From assembly GCA_019634415.1 (NCBI GenBank), contig JAHQVJ010000071.1, forward strand, positions 1 to 38,407: a stretch of DNA of 38,407 bases, read 5' to 3'. A model generated the notes under the pieces. It worked only from the letters and a program-made list of their open reading frames with translations. It was not told where the DNA came from and ran no database searches. This DNA comes from Myxococcales bacterium. Its GTDB lineage: Bacteria > Myxococcota_A > UBA796 > GCA-2862545. Position numbers and translations under genes: made by a program. Below, one piece after another: positions 22,559 through 29,785 of this stretch (the stretch's first letter is position 1; every line of letters starts with the position of its first letter).

Positions 22559-24159
22559 GGGCTTGGCTGATCGGGATCCTGGTGGGATGTAGCGGTCCCG
22601 ATCCGCTGCAGGGGCGCTACGACGATCGACCGCTGTGGTTCGAGGTGGACCTCGACGCGGCGGTGGACCTGGGTCACGACGTAACCCCGGTGCCGGAGAC
22701 GGAGCGCCGACCCTCGGGGGCGCTGGCCTTCGAGGACACGACGGTGGCGGCAGGGCTCGGATTCGTCCGGGGCGGGGGCAACACCCACGGTGTGGGCATG
22801 GGGCTGGTGGACCTCGACGGCGATGGTGCCCCGGATCTGGTGCTGGCCAACGGGATCAGCAACGTCGACGGCGAGATCACGCCGTCGGTGCTGGCCTGGA
22901 ACCGTGGCGACGGCACGTTCGAGGACGGAGCGGGCTCGGGGGTCGCCGAGGCGCTGCAGGGCATCGACAGCTACTCGGTGGCCGCCGGCGACGTGGACGG
23001 CGACGGCTGGGTGGACCTGTACATCGGGGCCCAGCCCGTCAACCTGTTGCTGCGCAACCGAGGCGACCGCACCTTCGAGGACGTCACCACGGCGAGCGGT
23101 GCTGGCGGCGACCCCTCGGATGCCTCTCGGGTGCGGGACGGGCGAGGCAAGGTGGTGAGCATCGGCGACGTGGACGGCGATGGCTGGCTCGATCTGGTGA
23201 GCGCGTCGTCCACCCACTCGGGACCAGGGGCGGTGCTGCTGCGCAACCAAGGCGATGGCACCTTCGAGGACGTCACCGCGCACAGCGGCGTGGCCATCGC
23301 GGGAACGGGCAACCCGTGCGCGGTGCTCTTCACCGACTACGACAACGACGCCGAGCCCGATCTGTGGATCTGGAACGATCGAGGTGGCCACACGCTCTTG
23401 CGCAACGATGGTGGCCGCTTCACGGAGCTCGGGAGCTCCGCCGACGGGGTGAGCATCCGCAACCCCATGGGGATCGACGGCGCCGACATCGATCACGACG
23501 GAGACCTCGACTACTACGTGAGCAACATCGGACAGCACCCGCTGCTGGTGAACCAGGGCGACGGTCGCTTCGTGAACGGCACCGAGGCGGCGGGAACGGC
23601 CGGAAGCTACGGCTGGGGCCTGGCCTTCGAGGACTTCGATCTCGACGGATGGCCGGATCTGTACGTCACCCAGGAGGACGATCGCCCCGTCCTGGCCTAC
23701 CGGAACACCACGGTGGAGGGGGAGATCCCTACCTTCGAGGCCGGCTCCTTCGACCGCCCGGTGACGGTCGACGACACCAGGCGAGCGCACAACGTGGCGG
23801 CGGCCTTTGCAGACGTGGACGGCGATGGGCGCGTCGATGCGATGTTCGCCACCACCGACGGCTCGCGCATGGTGCTGCATCGCAACGTGACCGACACGGG
23901 CAGCCATCGCGTGCTGGACGTGCGCGTGGCCCAGGGAGTGGGTGCGCGGGTGGCGGTGATGGCTGGGGGGCAGCTGCAGTTCCGCGAGGTGGTGGGGGGT
24001 GCGAGCCGGGCCTCGGTGTCGGAGCTGGGGGTGCGCTTCGGCCTCGGTGATCACGACGGGGCGGAGTGGATGGCGGTGATGTGGCCGGACGGGCGCCAGC
24101 AGGTGTTCTCCAACGTGCCGCCCGGCGTGCTGGTGGTCACGGCGAACGCGGGGAGCTGA
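22555..24159 (+). CDS. CRTAC1/ASPIC-type FG-GAP repeat lipoprotein
   Basis: A 534-residue surface protein. It starts with the ultrashort lipoprotein signal MRAWLIGILVGC (Cys12). Residues about 60-440 hold seven FG-GAP/VCBS calcium-binding repeats: DLDGDGAPDL, DVDGDGWVDL, DVDGDGWLDL, DYDNDAEPDL, DIDHDGDLDY, DFDLDGWPDL and DVDGDGRVDA. The fourth is degenerate. Together they should form a beta-propeller. The final 75 residues (GVGARVAVMAGGQLQFREVV, then VMWPDGRQQ) match the ASPIC/UnbV module that closes CRTAC1-type proteins. Such proteins usually act in adhesion or ligand binding with calcium. The GTG start lies in the stop of the HExxH gene (4-base overlap), and the regulator gene starts 2 bases after its stop, so the three are almost certainly one transcript. 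Confidence 0.92.
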   Translation: MRAWLIGILVGCSGPDPLQGRYDDRPLWFEVDLDAAVDLGHDVTPVPETERRPSGALAFEDTTVAAGLGFVRGGGNTHGVGMGLVDLDGDGAPDLVLANGISNVDGEITPSVLAWNRGDGTFEDGAGSGVAEALQGIDSYSVAAGDVDGDGWVDLYIGAQPVNLLLRNRGDRTFEDVTTASGAGGDPSDASRVRDGRGKVVSIGDVDGDGWLDLVSASSTHSGPGAVLLRNQGDGTFEDVTAHSGVAIAGTGNPCAVLFTDYDNDAEPDLWIWNDRGGHTLLRNDGGRFTELGSSADGVSIRNPMGIDGADIDHDGDLDYYVSNIGQHPLLVNQGDGRFVNGTEAAGTAGSYGWGLAFEDFDLDGWPDLYVTQEDDRPVLAYRNTTVEGEIPTFEAGSFDRPVTVDDTRRAHNVAAAFADVDGDGRVDAMFATTDGSRMVLHRNVTDTGSHRVLDVRVAQGVGARVAVMAGGQLQFREVVGGASRASVSELGVRFGLGDHDGAEWMAVMWPDGRQQVFSNVPPGVLVVTANAGS

Positions 24160-24161
24160 CG

Positions 24162-26669
24162 GTGCCCGAGCGCGTGCACGCAGGGCCCCCGTCCTTCTCC
24201 CTGGGGGCATGGACGGTGGACCTGGATGGTCAGGCGCTCCTGGGGCTCGACGGCGCCGAGCAAGCGCTCACCGCGCTGGAGACCAAGCTGCTGGGGTATC
24301 TGTGCGCCCACGCCGACCGCACGGTGCCGCACCGGGAGCTCCTCACCGAGGTGTGGGGCTACGCCCCGACGGTGGAGTCCGCCGCGGTGAAGAAGACGGT
24401 CCATCGGCTGCGTCGCAAGCTCGGGCCCGAGGGCCAGCGCCTGGTGGCGGTGGCGAGGGTGGGCTACCGGCTGGTGATCGAGGCGGCGCGTGCGCCGTCG
24501 CCCACGCTCCCGCGCACCTCGTTCGTGGGGCGACACAGCGAGCTCGCCTCGTGCCAGCGCATGCTCGCGCAGTCACGCTTGGTGACGATCGTGGGCCACG
24601 CCGGTGTGGGAAAGACGCGTCTGCTGCAAGAGCTGGCTCGCGCGCTGCCGGCGACGGCCTTCGTCGACCTCGCTGCGGCAGAGGACGTGCACGAGCTACG
24701 GCGGTGCGTGGTCCACACCCTCGGTGGAGGGCCTCGCCCCATCGATGCCATCCGCGCGCGTCCGCGACCTGTGCTGTTGCTCGACAACGTGGAGCATCTC
24801 GTGTCTGCGGCGGAGTCGACGGTGGGGCGCTGGCTCGACGATGCACCACAGCTCATCGTGGTGGTCACCAGCCGGGAGCGCCTTCGCCTCCGCGGGGAGG
24901 CCGTGCTCCGGCTGGGTCCGCTCGAGCTGGACGAAGGGGAGCGCCTGTTCCGCGAGCGCGCACGCGCAGCGGGGGGCGTGGTTCCCGCCACCGCTGACGT
25001 TCGGGCCCTCGTGGCGCATCTGGACGGGCTGCCCCTCGCCATCGAGATGGCGGCCTCCACCACCGCGACGCTGTCGGTGGAGCTGCTGCTGGAGCGCCTG
25101 GTGCTGGAGCACCTGGGTCACGATCGGTCGGATCGCTCCCCGCGACACCGAACGTTTCTCCAGGCCATTCAGCTGTCGTGGGATCTGCTCGCCGAGTGCG
25201 AGCGCGATGCGTTGGCGCGCCTCGCTTGCTTTCGCCACGGGTTCGGCGTGGAGGGAGCCCTGCAGGTCGGGCAGGTGGGGCTGTCCGACCTGGTGCAGCT
25301 CACCGACAAGTCGCTGTTGCGTTGCCTGGCGCCCGATCGATGGGCTCTGTACGAGGGGCTGAGGCAGCTCGCCGCACGCCACACGCCCCGAGCGGTGCAC
25401 GCCGAGCATGCGCGGTTCGTGGCGGCACAGGCGCGCGCCCACCTCGACGAGGCCGACGTCGCGCCCTGCCATGCGGCCGATCTCCGGGCGGCGCTTCCCC
25501 ACGCCGCCCCCGACGATGCCGTGTGGATCATCACCGAGCTGCTGCGGGACGTGCAGCGCACAGGGCGGACCGAGACCGTGACGGGCTTCGGGTCCCTCCT
25601 GCAAGGACTACAGCCCATCTCGGAGGCCGCTCGCCTGGAGCGATCTCGGTGTCTCGCCACGGTGGCCCACCTCTCCAGGCGGGACCCGGAGGCCGCCTTG
25701 CAGCAGGCCTGGGAGCTGGCGCCGACCTCTGCCGATCGGCTCCGCGTCGTCCGCTCGGCGGTGGTGATCCACACCGCGCGTGGCAGTCTGCACACCGCGA
25801 GGAGGTGGCTCGCACGGACGGATCGGGACGGGGTGCCGAGCGGGCTGGATCTCTGGCTGACCTTTCGGGAACGCCGCTACGACGATGCGCTCGCGCTGCT
25901 CCAGCGGCCCGACTCGACGGATGGCTCCGTGTCGTCGGCCAACCGACGCCTGATCTTGGTGGGTGCGCTGTGCCGAGTGGGGGAGTTCGCGAGGGCTCAG
26001 GCCATTGCGGAGGAGGTCCTGACCCGTGCCCGCGAACAGCCGATGCTGCAGCTGCAGGCGTGCCGGGCGTTGGCTTTGGTGCTGCTCCAGCGACGCCGCT
26101 TTCCACAGGCCCGCGAGCTCCTGGAGCAGCTCAGGCGGGACCCGCCGATTCGGGAGGAGCGCGCCTACGTCGACGAGGCGCTGCTCGCGCTCGTGCACCT
26201 CCTCCAGGACGCACCCACGGAGGCCCGCGACGTGCTGACCATCGATGGCTTCGACCACTCCATCCCCGATCGCGGTCAGGATCTGTGGGCCTGGGCGCGA
26301 GGACTGGCGTTCCTGTTGGTGGAGGGCAACGCGGAGGCTGCAGATCTAGCGTTTCATCAGGCACATCTCCAAGGTGGCATCCTGCTGAACGGAGACTGGA
26401 GGCCCGTGGGATTGCTGGTCCGTGGGCAGATCGATGGGGCCCGTCGTCTTCTCGACGCGGCACCCCCATGGCCAGACGAGGGCATCGGGGATCTGCACCG
26501 CCGATGGCTGGAGCGTGCAGGTGGCGGAGCCCCTCCACCCCTGGAGCCTCGGCCCGCCGAGGGGGAGCTGCTGGAGCGCCAGATGTGTCGCTTGCTGGAC
26601 ACCCGGTGGCCTTGGGACCGTTCTGGGACGGCGGGAGCCGTGAACACAGAGCAGAATCCTCCATCGTGA
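24162..26669 (+). CDS. OmpR-type winged-helix regulator with STAND-like ATPase and TPR-like tail
   Basis: An 835-residue cytoplasmic regulator. I chose the GTG at 24162, two bases after the previous stop, with GGGGAG upstream. Residues about 10-108 are an OmpR/PhoB-type winged helix (TVPHRELLTEVWGYAPTVES, then VARVGYRLVIE). Residues about 120-420 are an AAA/NB-ARC-like ATPase: GHAGVGKTR with Lys151 is the P-loop, PVLLLDNVEH is Walker B (Asp208), VVVTSRERL is sensor 1, and GLPLA at 289-293 is the GxP motif of STAND proteins. Residues about 440-835 are helical repeats resembling TPRs. This layout matches AfsR/SARP-like and 'predicted ATPase' regulators, which switch on ligand or partner binding to the repeats. 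Being inside the operon, it probably controls the cluster in response to an internal signal (inference). Confidence 0.9.
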   Translation: MPERVHAGPPSFSLGAWTVDLDGQALLGLDGAEQALTALETKLLGYLCAHADRTVPHRELLTEVWGYAPTVESAAVKKTVHRLRRKLGPEGQRLVAVARVGYRLVIEAARAPSPTLPRTSFVGRHSELASCQRMLAQSRLVTIVGHAGVGKTRLLQELARALPATAFVDLAAAEDVHELRRCVVHTLGGGPRPIDAIRARPRPVLLLDNVEHLVSAAESTVGRWLDDAPQLIVVVTSRERLRLRGEAVLRLGPLELDEGERLFRERARAAGGVVPATADVRALVAHLDGLPLAIEMAASTTATLSVELLLERLVLEHLGHDRSDRSPRHRTFLQAIQLSWDLLAECERDALARLACFRHGFGVEGALQVGQVGLSDLVQLTDKSLLRCLAPDRWALYEGLRQLAARHTPRAVHAEHARFVAAQARAHLDEADVAPCHAADLRAALPHAAPDDAVWIITELLRDVQRTGRTETVTGFGSLLQGLQPISEAARLERSRCLATVAHLSRRDPEAALQQAWELAPTSADRLRVVRSAVVIHTARGSLHTARRWLARTDRDGVPSGLDLWLTFRERRYDDALALLQRPDSTDGSVSSANRRLILVGALCRVGEFARAQAIAEEVLTRAREQPMLQLQACRALALVLLQRRRFPQARELLEQLRRDPPIREERAYVDEALLALVHLLQDAPTEARDVLTIDGFDHSIPDRGQDLWAWARGLAFLLVEGNAEAADLAFHQAHLQGGILLNGDWRPVGLLVRGQIDGARRLLDAAPPWPDEGIGDLHRRWLERAGGGAPPPLEPRPAEGELLERQMCRLLDTRWPWDRSGTAGAVNTEQNPPS

Positions 26670-26680
26670 GTGGAGGTCGA

Positions 26681-27592
26681 ATGCGTGCGTTTCTATCGAT
26701 CCTGGTGGTGGGCTGCAGCGGGCCGACCGAGTCCTCCGAGACCACCCCCTCCTCCAGCGTCGACACGGGCACGACCCTGGCCCTCGATGACTGGTTGGCG
26801 GACACCCACCACCGAGCGACGCTGCATCGAGAGGCGACCGGCCACGTGGCGGTGGACATCGGAACACCACAGGGCCCCACTCGGTTCATCGTGGACTCGG
26901 GCGCCAGCGTGTCCGTGCTCGCCGAAGACCTGGCGGCGCAGCTAGGGGTGTCTGGTGCACCAGGCACGCTGACGTCGGTGACCGGGCTCGATCTCGAGGG
27001 GGAACCCCTCGGCACCCTGCCGGTGGTCGTGCTCGATCTCGGGCTCCCCGGAACGGGCGTCACCGGGATCCTCGGCGCCCCCTTCCTCGCCCAGAACCAC
27101 GCGGTGATCGACTTCGGCGAGGAGGTCCTTCATCATGGGTCCGAGGCAGCCAGCGACGACGCTGGCGCCTGGTTGCTGGAGCAGGGCTTCGACGAGGTCA
27201 CCCTCACCGTGGATCTCATCGACTTCCTCACGCTGGAGGGAGAGGTGGACGGCGCAGGTCCGCTGCACACCGTGGTGGACACGGGTGCGCCGACGAGCGT
27301 GATGGCGCTGTCGGCGGCGGAAGATCTGGGCCTGGAGCTCGAGCCCGCGAAGGGCAAGGCCGCGACCGTTGGTGGCGTCGTCGAGTCCTTCGTGACGCCG
27401 ACGGAGACGTTGGCACTCGGCGGCCTGCAGGTAGCGGTGCCGCAGGTGCTGGTCCTGGATCTGTCGAACATCAACGGCCAGCTCCAGGCCGCAGGGTTGC
27501 CCCGGATCGACTTGCTGGTGGGCGGCGATCTGTTGCTGGAGCACGAGGGCGTGCTGCACTACGACGCGGAGCGGATGTTCCTGCGGCTGTAG
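26681..27592 (+). CDS. Two-lobed retropepsin-like aspartic protease lipoprotein
   Basis: A 303-residue lipoprotein. TGGAGGTCGA lies before the ATG and the signal is MRAFLSILVVGC (Cys12). The mature protein holds two copies of the retropepsin half-domain. Lobe 1 (about residues 55-155) has FIVDSGASVSVL with Asp72 and GILGAPFLAQNHAVIDF; lobe 2 (about 180-300) has TVVDTGAPTSVM with Asp200 and LLVGGDLLLEHEGVLHYD. Retropepsins usually have one lobe and work as dimers, so two active-site Asp residues in one chain would permit a monomeric enzyme. It should face the periplasm or exterior. The gene starts 11 bases after the ATPase regulator and is the last of the four-gene block. Target proteins are unknown; the neighbouring FG-GAP lipoprotein is one possibility. 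Confidence 0.88.
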   Translation: MRAFLSILVVGCSGPTESSETTPSSSVDTGTTLALDDWLADTHHRATLHREATGHVAVDIGTPQGPTRFIVDSGASVSVLAEDLAAQLGVSGAPGTLTSVTGLDLEGEPLGTLPVVVLDLGLPGTGVTGILGAPFLAQNHAVIDFGEEVLHHGSEAASDDAGAWLLEQGFDEVTLTVDLIDFLTLEGEVDGAGPLHTVVDTGAPTSVMALSAAEDLGLELEPAKGKAATVGGVVESFVTPTETLALGGLQVAVPQVLVLDLSNINGQLQAAGLPRIDLLVGGDLLLEHEGVLHYDAERMFLRL

Positions 27593-27619
27593 ACCGAGGA
27601 TCGACCTGCGCGTCGGGGG

Positions 27620-29080
27620 TCAGCCAACGAGGGGAGCGGTGGGCTCCGCGGGGGCGTGGCCCGGGCCGAGCAGGTCCACGAGTTCCTTGACCGGATGGAA
27701 CGTCTGGGCGGGTACCTCCACGAAGACCGTGTTCCAGCCTGCCATCGCTCCGTTCCACAGGCCGGGGCGCTCGAGGCCGCGCAGCGGCCGCCCCTGGTGG
27801 CTCTTGTGCACCATCAGCCACTGATCGGGATCCACGAAGGCGGACAGGTCGAAGGGCTCGCCGTCCAGGTCGCGGAGGCTGGCCACCATGTCCACGGGGT
27901 TGAAGTGGGTGGACGCTTCGAACAGAGCGCGTTGCTCGGCCCGCGTGTGGTCGATCTGGGCAGACTCGACGATCTGGGGCGTGGTTCCTTGAGCCGTGTG
28001 TGTCCAGAACGGGCCTCCGCCGGGCTGGCCCTCGTTGCGGACCACCGCGCAGACTCGCAGCGGTCGATTCAGGGCTGCGTAGGCGCGCTCGTGGGGCGTG
28101 CCCGCGGTGGGCCGTCGGCCGAAGGTGTGGGCGGCGAAGCGCAGGGCGACGTGCGGATCGAGGGTACCCATGGCGATCCCTCGCACGTGGTCGTGCACCG
28201 CCTCCTCGAGCTCGAGCAGGCGGCCCACCAGGGCGCGTCGCCAGGCCAGCACTGTGTCGCGCTGGTCGTCGCGCACCACGTTGTCGATGTTCTTGATGGC
28301 CACCAGGTCGGCGTGCAGAGCCTGGAGGTTCGGCAGCAGCGCCCCGTGCCCTCCAGGCCTGAGGAGCGGCTGGCCTGCATCGTCGCGAAACACCTCGCCG
28401 TCCTCGGTGACGGCCAGCGTGTCGGTGTGCCGCTGCTGGGCCGACAGCGACAGCGACACGGCGGTGCCCGAAGCTGCCACTGCCCGCTCGAAGGCAGCCT
28501 CGTGCCCGGCACCGATCGTCAGGTGCAGCGGGGTCGGTCCGTGGCCGCCGAGGAGCTGGGTGGCCTCCACGGCGTGCTCCTGCGCAGCACTGCGCACCTG
28601 GTCGCCGTAGCGATGGTAGGGCAGCAGCCCCTTGGGGAGGGAGCCGTAGCGGTGATGCTCCACCCAGTGGCGGAAGGTGGCCACCATGCCGCTCGCTTCC
28701 GTGCTCAGTCCCACCGCCAGGCGGTCGCGTCCCTCGTAGGTGCGGATGGCCGCGTTCAGTGTCGCGTCCGTGCGGGCGGCGGTGCGAAGGTGCTGGTCGT
28801 CGGGGAAGCGGGCAGCTCGATCGATCACGCGGAACATGCGGGTGGCTGCCCCCGAGGCAGGGACGAAGTGCGTCAGTCGTCCTCGCGCGCGGGGCGCGAG
28901 GCTGCCGAGGGCGTCGCGCCGTGCCTCGTCGCAGATCTCGACGCCGTCGCCAGCGGTGCAGGGGCGAACGATGGGTGTCCTCGGCACCCCGGACCGCAGC
29001 CGGTGTAGCTGACGATCGAGCGCGTCCAGGTCCAGGGAGGCCGCTGCGGCCCACAGAGCGTCGGCGTCGGACCAGGTCAT
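27620..29080 (-). CDS. DUF4301 family protein
   Basis: A 486-residue protein matching DUF4301, a family best known from Bacteroidota. Recognisable segments are LTHFVPASGAATRMF (about residues 69-83), GSLPKGLLPYHRYGDQVRSA, HLTIGAGHEAAFE, a QRHTDTLAV segment, LLRPGGHGALLPNL, and IKNIDNVV in the middle. The function of DUF4301 is not established. The GASGAA-type loop, the LPKGL-PYH segment and the IKNIDN segment recall sugar-nucleotide pyrophosphorylases, so a nucleotidyltransferase-like fold is a reasonable guess, not proof. It has no signal peptide. ATG at 29080 is preceded by AGGAG 10 bases upstream. It is divergent from the Hsp20-like/STAS/GH57 operon across a 97-base region with repeats, which hints at shared regulation. 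Confidence 0.85.
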   Translation of the reverse strand: MTWSDADALWAAAASLDLDALDRQLHRLRSGVPRTPIVRPCTAGDGVEICDEARRDALGSLAPRARGRLTHFVPASGAATRMFRVIDRAARFPDDQHLRTAARTDATLNAAIRTYEGRDRLAVGLSTEASGMVATFRHWVEHHRYGSLPKGLLPYHRYGDQVRSAAQEHAVEATQLLGGHGPTPLHLTIGAGHEAAFERAVAASGTAVSLSLSAQQRHTDTLAVTEDGEVFRDDAGQPLLRPGGHGALLPNLQALHADLVAIKNIDNVVRDDQRDTVLAWRRALVGRLLELEEAVHDHVRGIAMGTLDPHVALRFAAHTFGRRPTAGTPHERAYAALNRPLRVCAVVRNEGQPGGGPFWTHTAQGTTPQIVESAQIDHTRAEQRALFEASTHFNPVDMVASLRDLDGEPFDLSAFVDPDQWLMVHKSHQGRPLRGLERPGLWNGAMAGWNTVFVEVPAQTFHPVKELVDLLGPGHAPAEPTAPLVG

Positions 29081-29107
29081 GGGGTGGCGACTCCTAGGTG
29101 TCCCGAC

Positions 29108-29155
29108 CCCGTTCGGTCCTCGCAGTGGGTGCCTAAAGCCCGTTCGGGGCGCACC
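29108..29155. promoter_or_regulatory. Paired direct repeats and hairpin in the DUF4301/Hsp20-like divergent region
   Basis: CCCGTTCGG occurs twice, at 29108-29116 and 29139-29147, exactly 31 bases apart (three helical turns), which fits a two-site operator. The second copy lies within a possible RNA hairpin: GGTGC (29128-29132), bulge CTAAA, GCCC (29138-29141), loop, GGGC (29147-29150), GCACC (29151-29155). The hairpin ends 22 bases before the Hsp20-like start codon and does not cover its GAGGAG ribosome binding site. Confidence 0.45.
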
Positions 29156-29177
29156 GATGGGTAGCGAGGAGTCAGCG

Positions 29178-29444
29178 ATGTCCTCGTGTTCGAGCCGGAT
29201 GCCCACGGTGAGCCATCGCGATGACTGCTTCGAGGTGGTCATCCCCGATGCCACCCCCGAGGAGCTGATGATCGTGATCTCCGAGCGGCTTCTGGTGGTG
29301 GGGGAAGGAAGCCAGTCCCACCGCATGCCGCTGCCGAACGACGCGAACCTCGACGAGGCGACCGTGGTGCACTCCGCGCGGGGTACCGTGGTGACCATTC
29401 CCCTCCTCGGTGTGGCCGTGTCGGGCGCCGCAGAGGCGGGCTGA
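29178..29444 (+). CDS. Minimal Hsp20/alpha-crystallin-like protein
   Basis: An 88-residue protein. The ATG at 29178 follows GAGGAG by 6 bases. From residue 15 on it follows the alpha-crystallin strand pattern: DCFEVVIPDATPEELMIVIS matches the Hsp20 strands with the conserved Pro-Gly/Asp turn, RLLVVGEG matches the 'L-x-I-x-G-E' strand, HRMPLPNDANLDEATV matches the 'LP-x-x-V-x-x-x-x-I' segment, and ARGTVVTIPLL matches 'NGVLTITLP'. It lacks the usual N-terminal arm, and the only IxI-like tail is GVAVSG, so normal large oligomers are doubtful. It may be a dedicated partner or adaptor rather than a general chaperone (inference). The STAS gene starts 3 bases after its stop, so both are co-translated. 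Confidence 0.75.
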   Translation: MSSCSSRMPTVSHRDDCFEVVIPDATPEELMIVISERLLVVGEGSQSHRMPLPNDANLDEATVVHSARGTVVTIPLLGVAVSGAAEAG

Positions 29445-29447
29445 GGG

Positions 29448-29771
29448 GTGACGCACTCACCCGAGGGCCCGTTCGTGATGCGTGCGGGGCTGACCCGCCT
29501 CGACGTCGCCTCTGCAGAGATCTTGGTGTGCGAGGCGTCTCGCAGCGTTCGGGGACGTCGAACCGTGGTCTTGGACATGGGCGACGTAGCCGCGGTGGAT
29601 CGAGCGGGTCTGTGTGCTTTGCTGCGTATCTCCCAGCTGCTGCCTCCTGGGTCGACACTTCGCCTCGCAGGCTGTGCACCGAGTGTTCGGCATGCCCTGC
29701 AGGACGCGAACTTGAGTCTGCATCTTCCGTCATTCGACACAGTGGGTCGTGCCCTGTCGGCCCCTCTCTGA
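29448..29771 (+). CDS. STAS-domain protein lacking the phosphorylatable serine
   Basis: A 107-residue stand-alone STAS domain, the fold of anti-sigma factor antagonists such as SpoIIAA and RsbV. The pattern is RRTVVLDMGDVAAVDRAGLC, then ALLRISQLLPPGSTLRLAGC, then SVRHALQDANLSLHLPSFDT. In canonical antagonists the residue after the Asp in 'VDSSGL' is a Ser that is phosphorylated by the anti-sigma kinase. Here it is Arg52 (VDRAGL). The protein therefore cannot be switched in the usual way and may be constitutively active or a scaffold. The GTG start is 3 bases behind the Hsp20-like stop, and the GH57 gene starts 14 bases after its end. No kinase or phosphatase partner is encoded in the window. 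Confidence 0.85.
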   Translation: MTHSPEGPFVMRAGLTRLDVASAEILVCEASRSVRGRRTVVLDMGDVAAVDRAGLCALLRISQLLPPGSTLRLAGCAPSVRHALQDANLSLHLPSFDTVGRALSAPL

Positions 29772-29785
29772 ACTCGGAGCCATCC

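Noticed and set aside
22800..23860. Tandem DNA repeats in the FG-GAP gene
   Set aside because: The periodic GACGGCGACGGC-like words are codons of the calcium-binding protein repeats and not an independent DNA repeat or CRISPR array.
25178..26680. In-frame N-terminal extension of the retropepsin gene
   Set aside because: The extension overlaps the regulator in another frame; the ATG at 26681 has a strong ribosome site and starts a lipoprotein signal.
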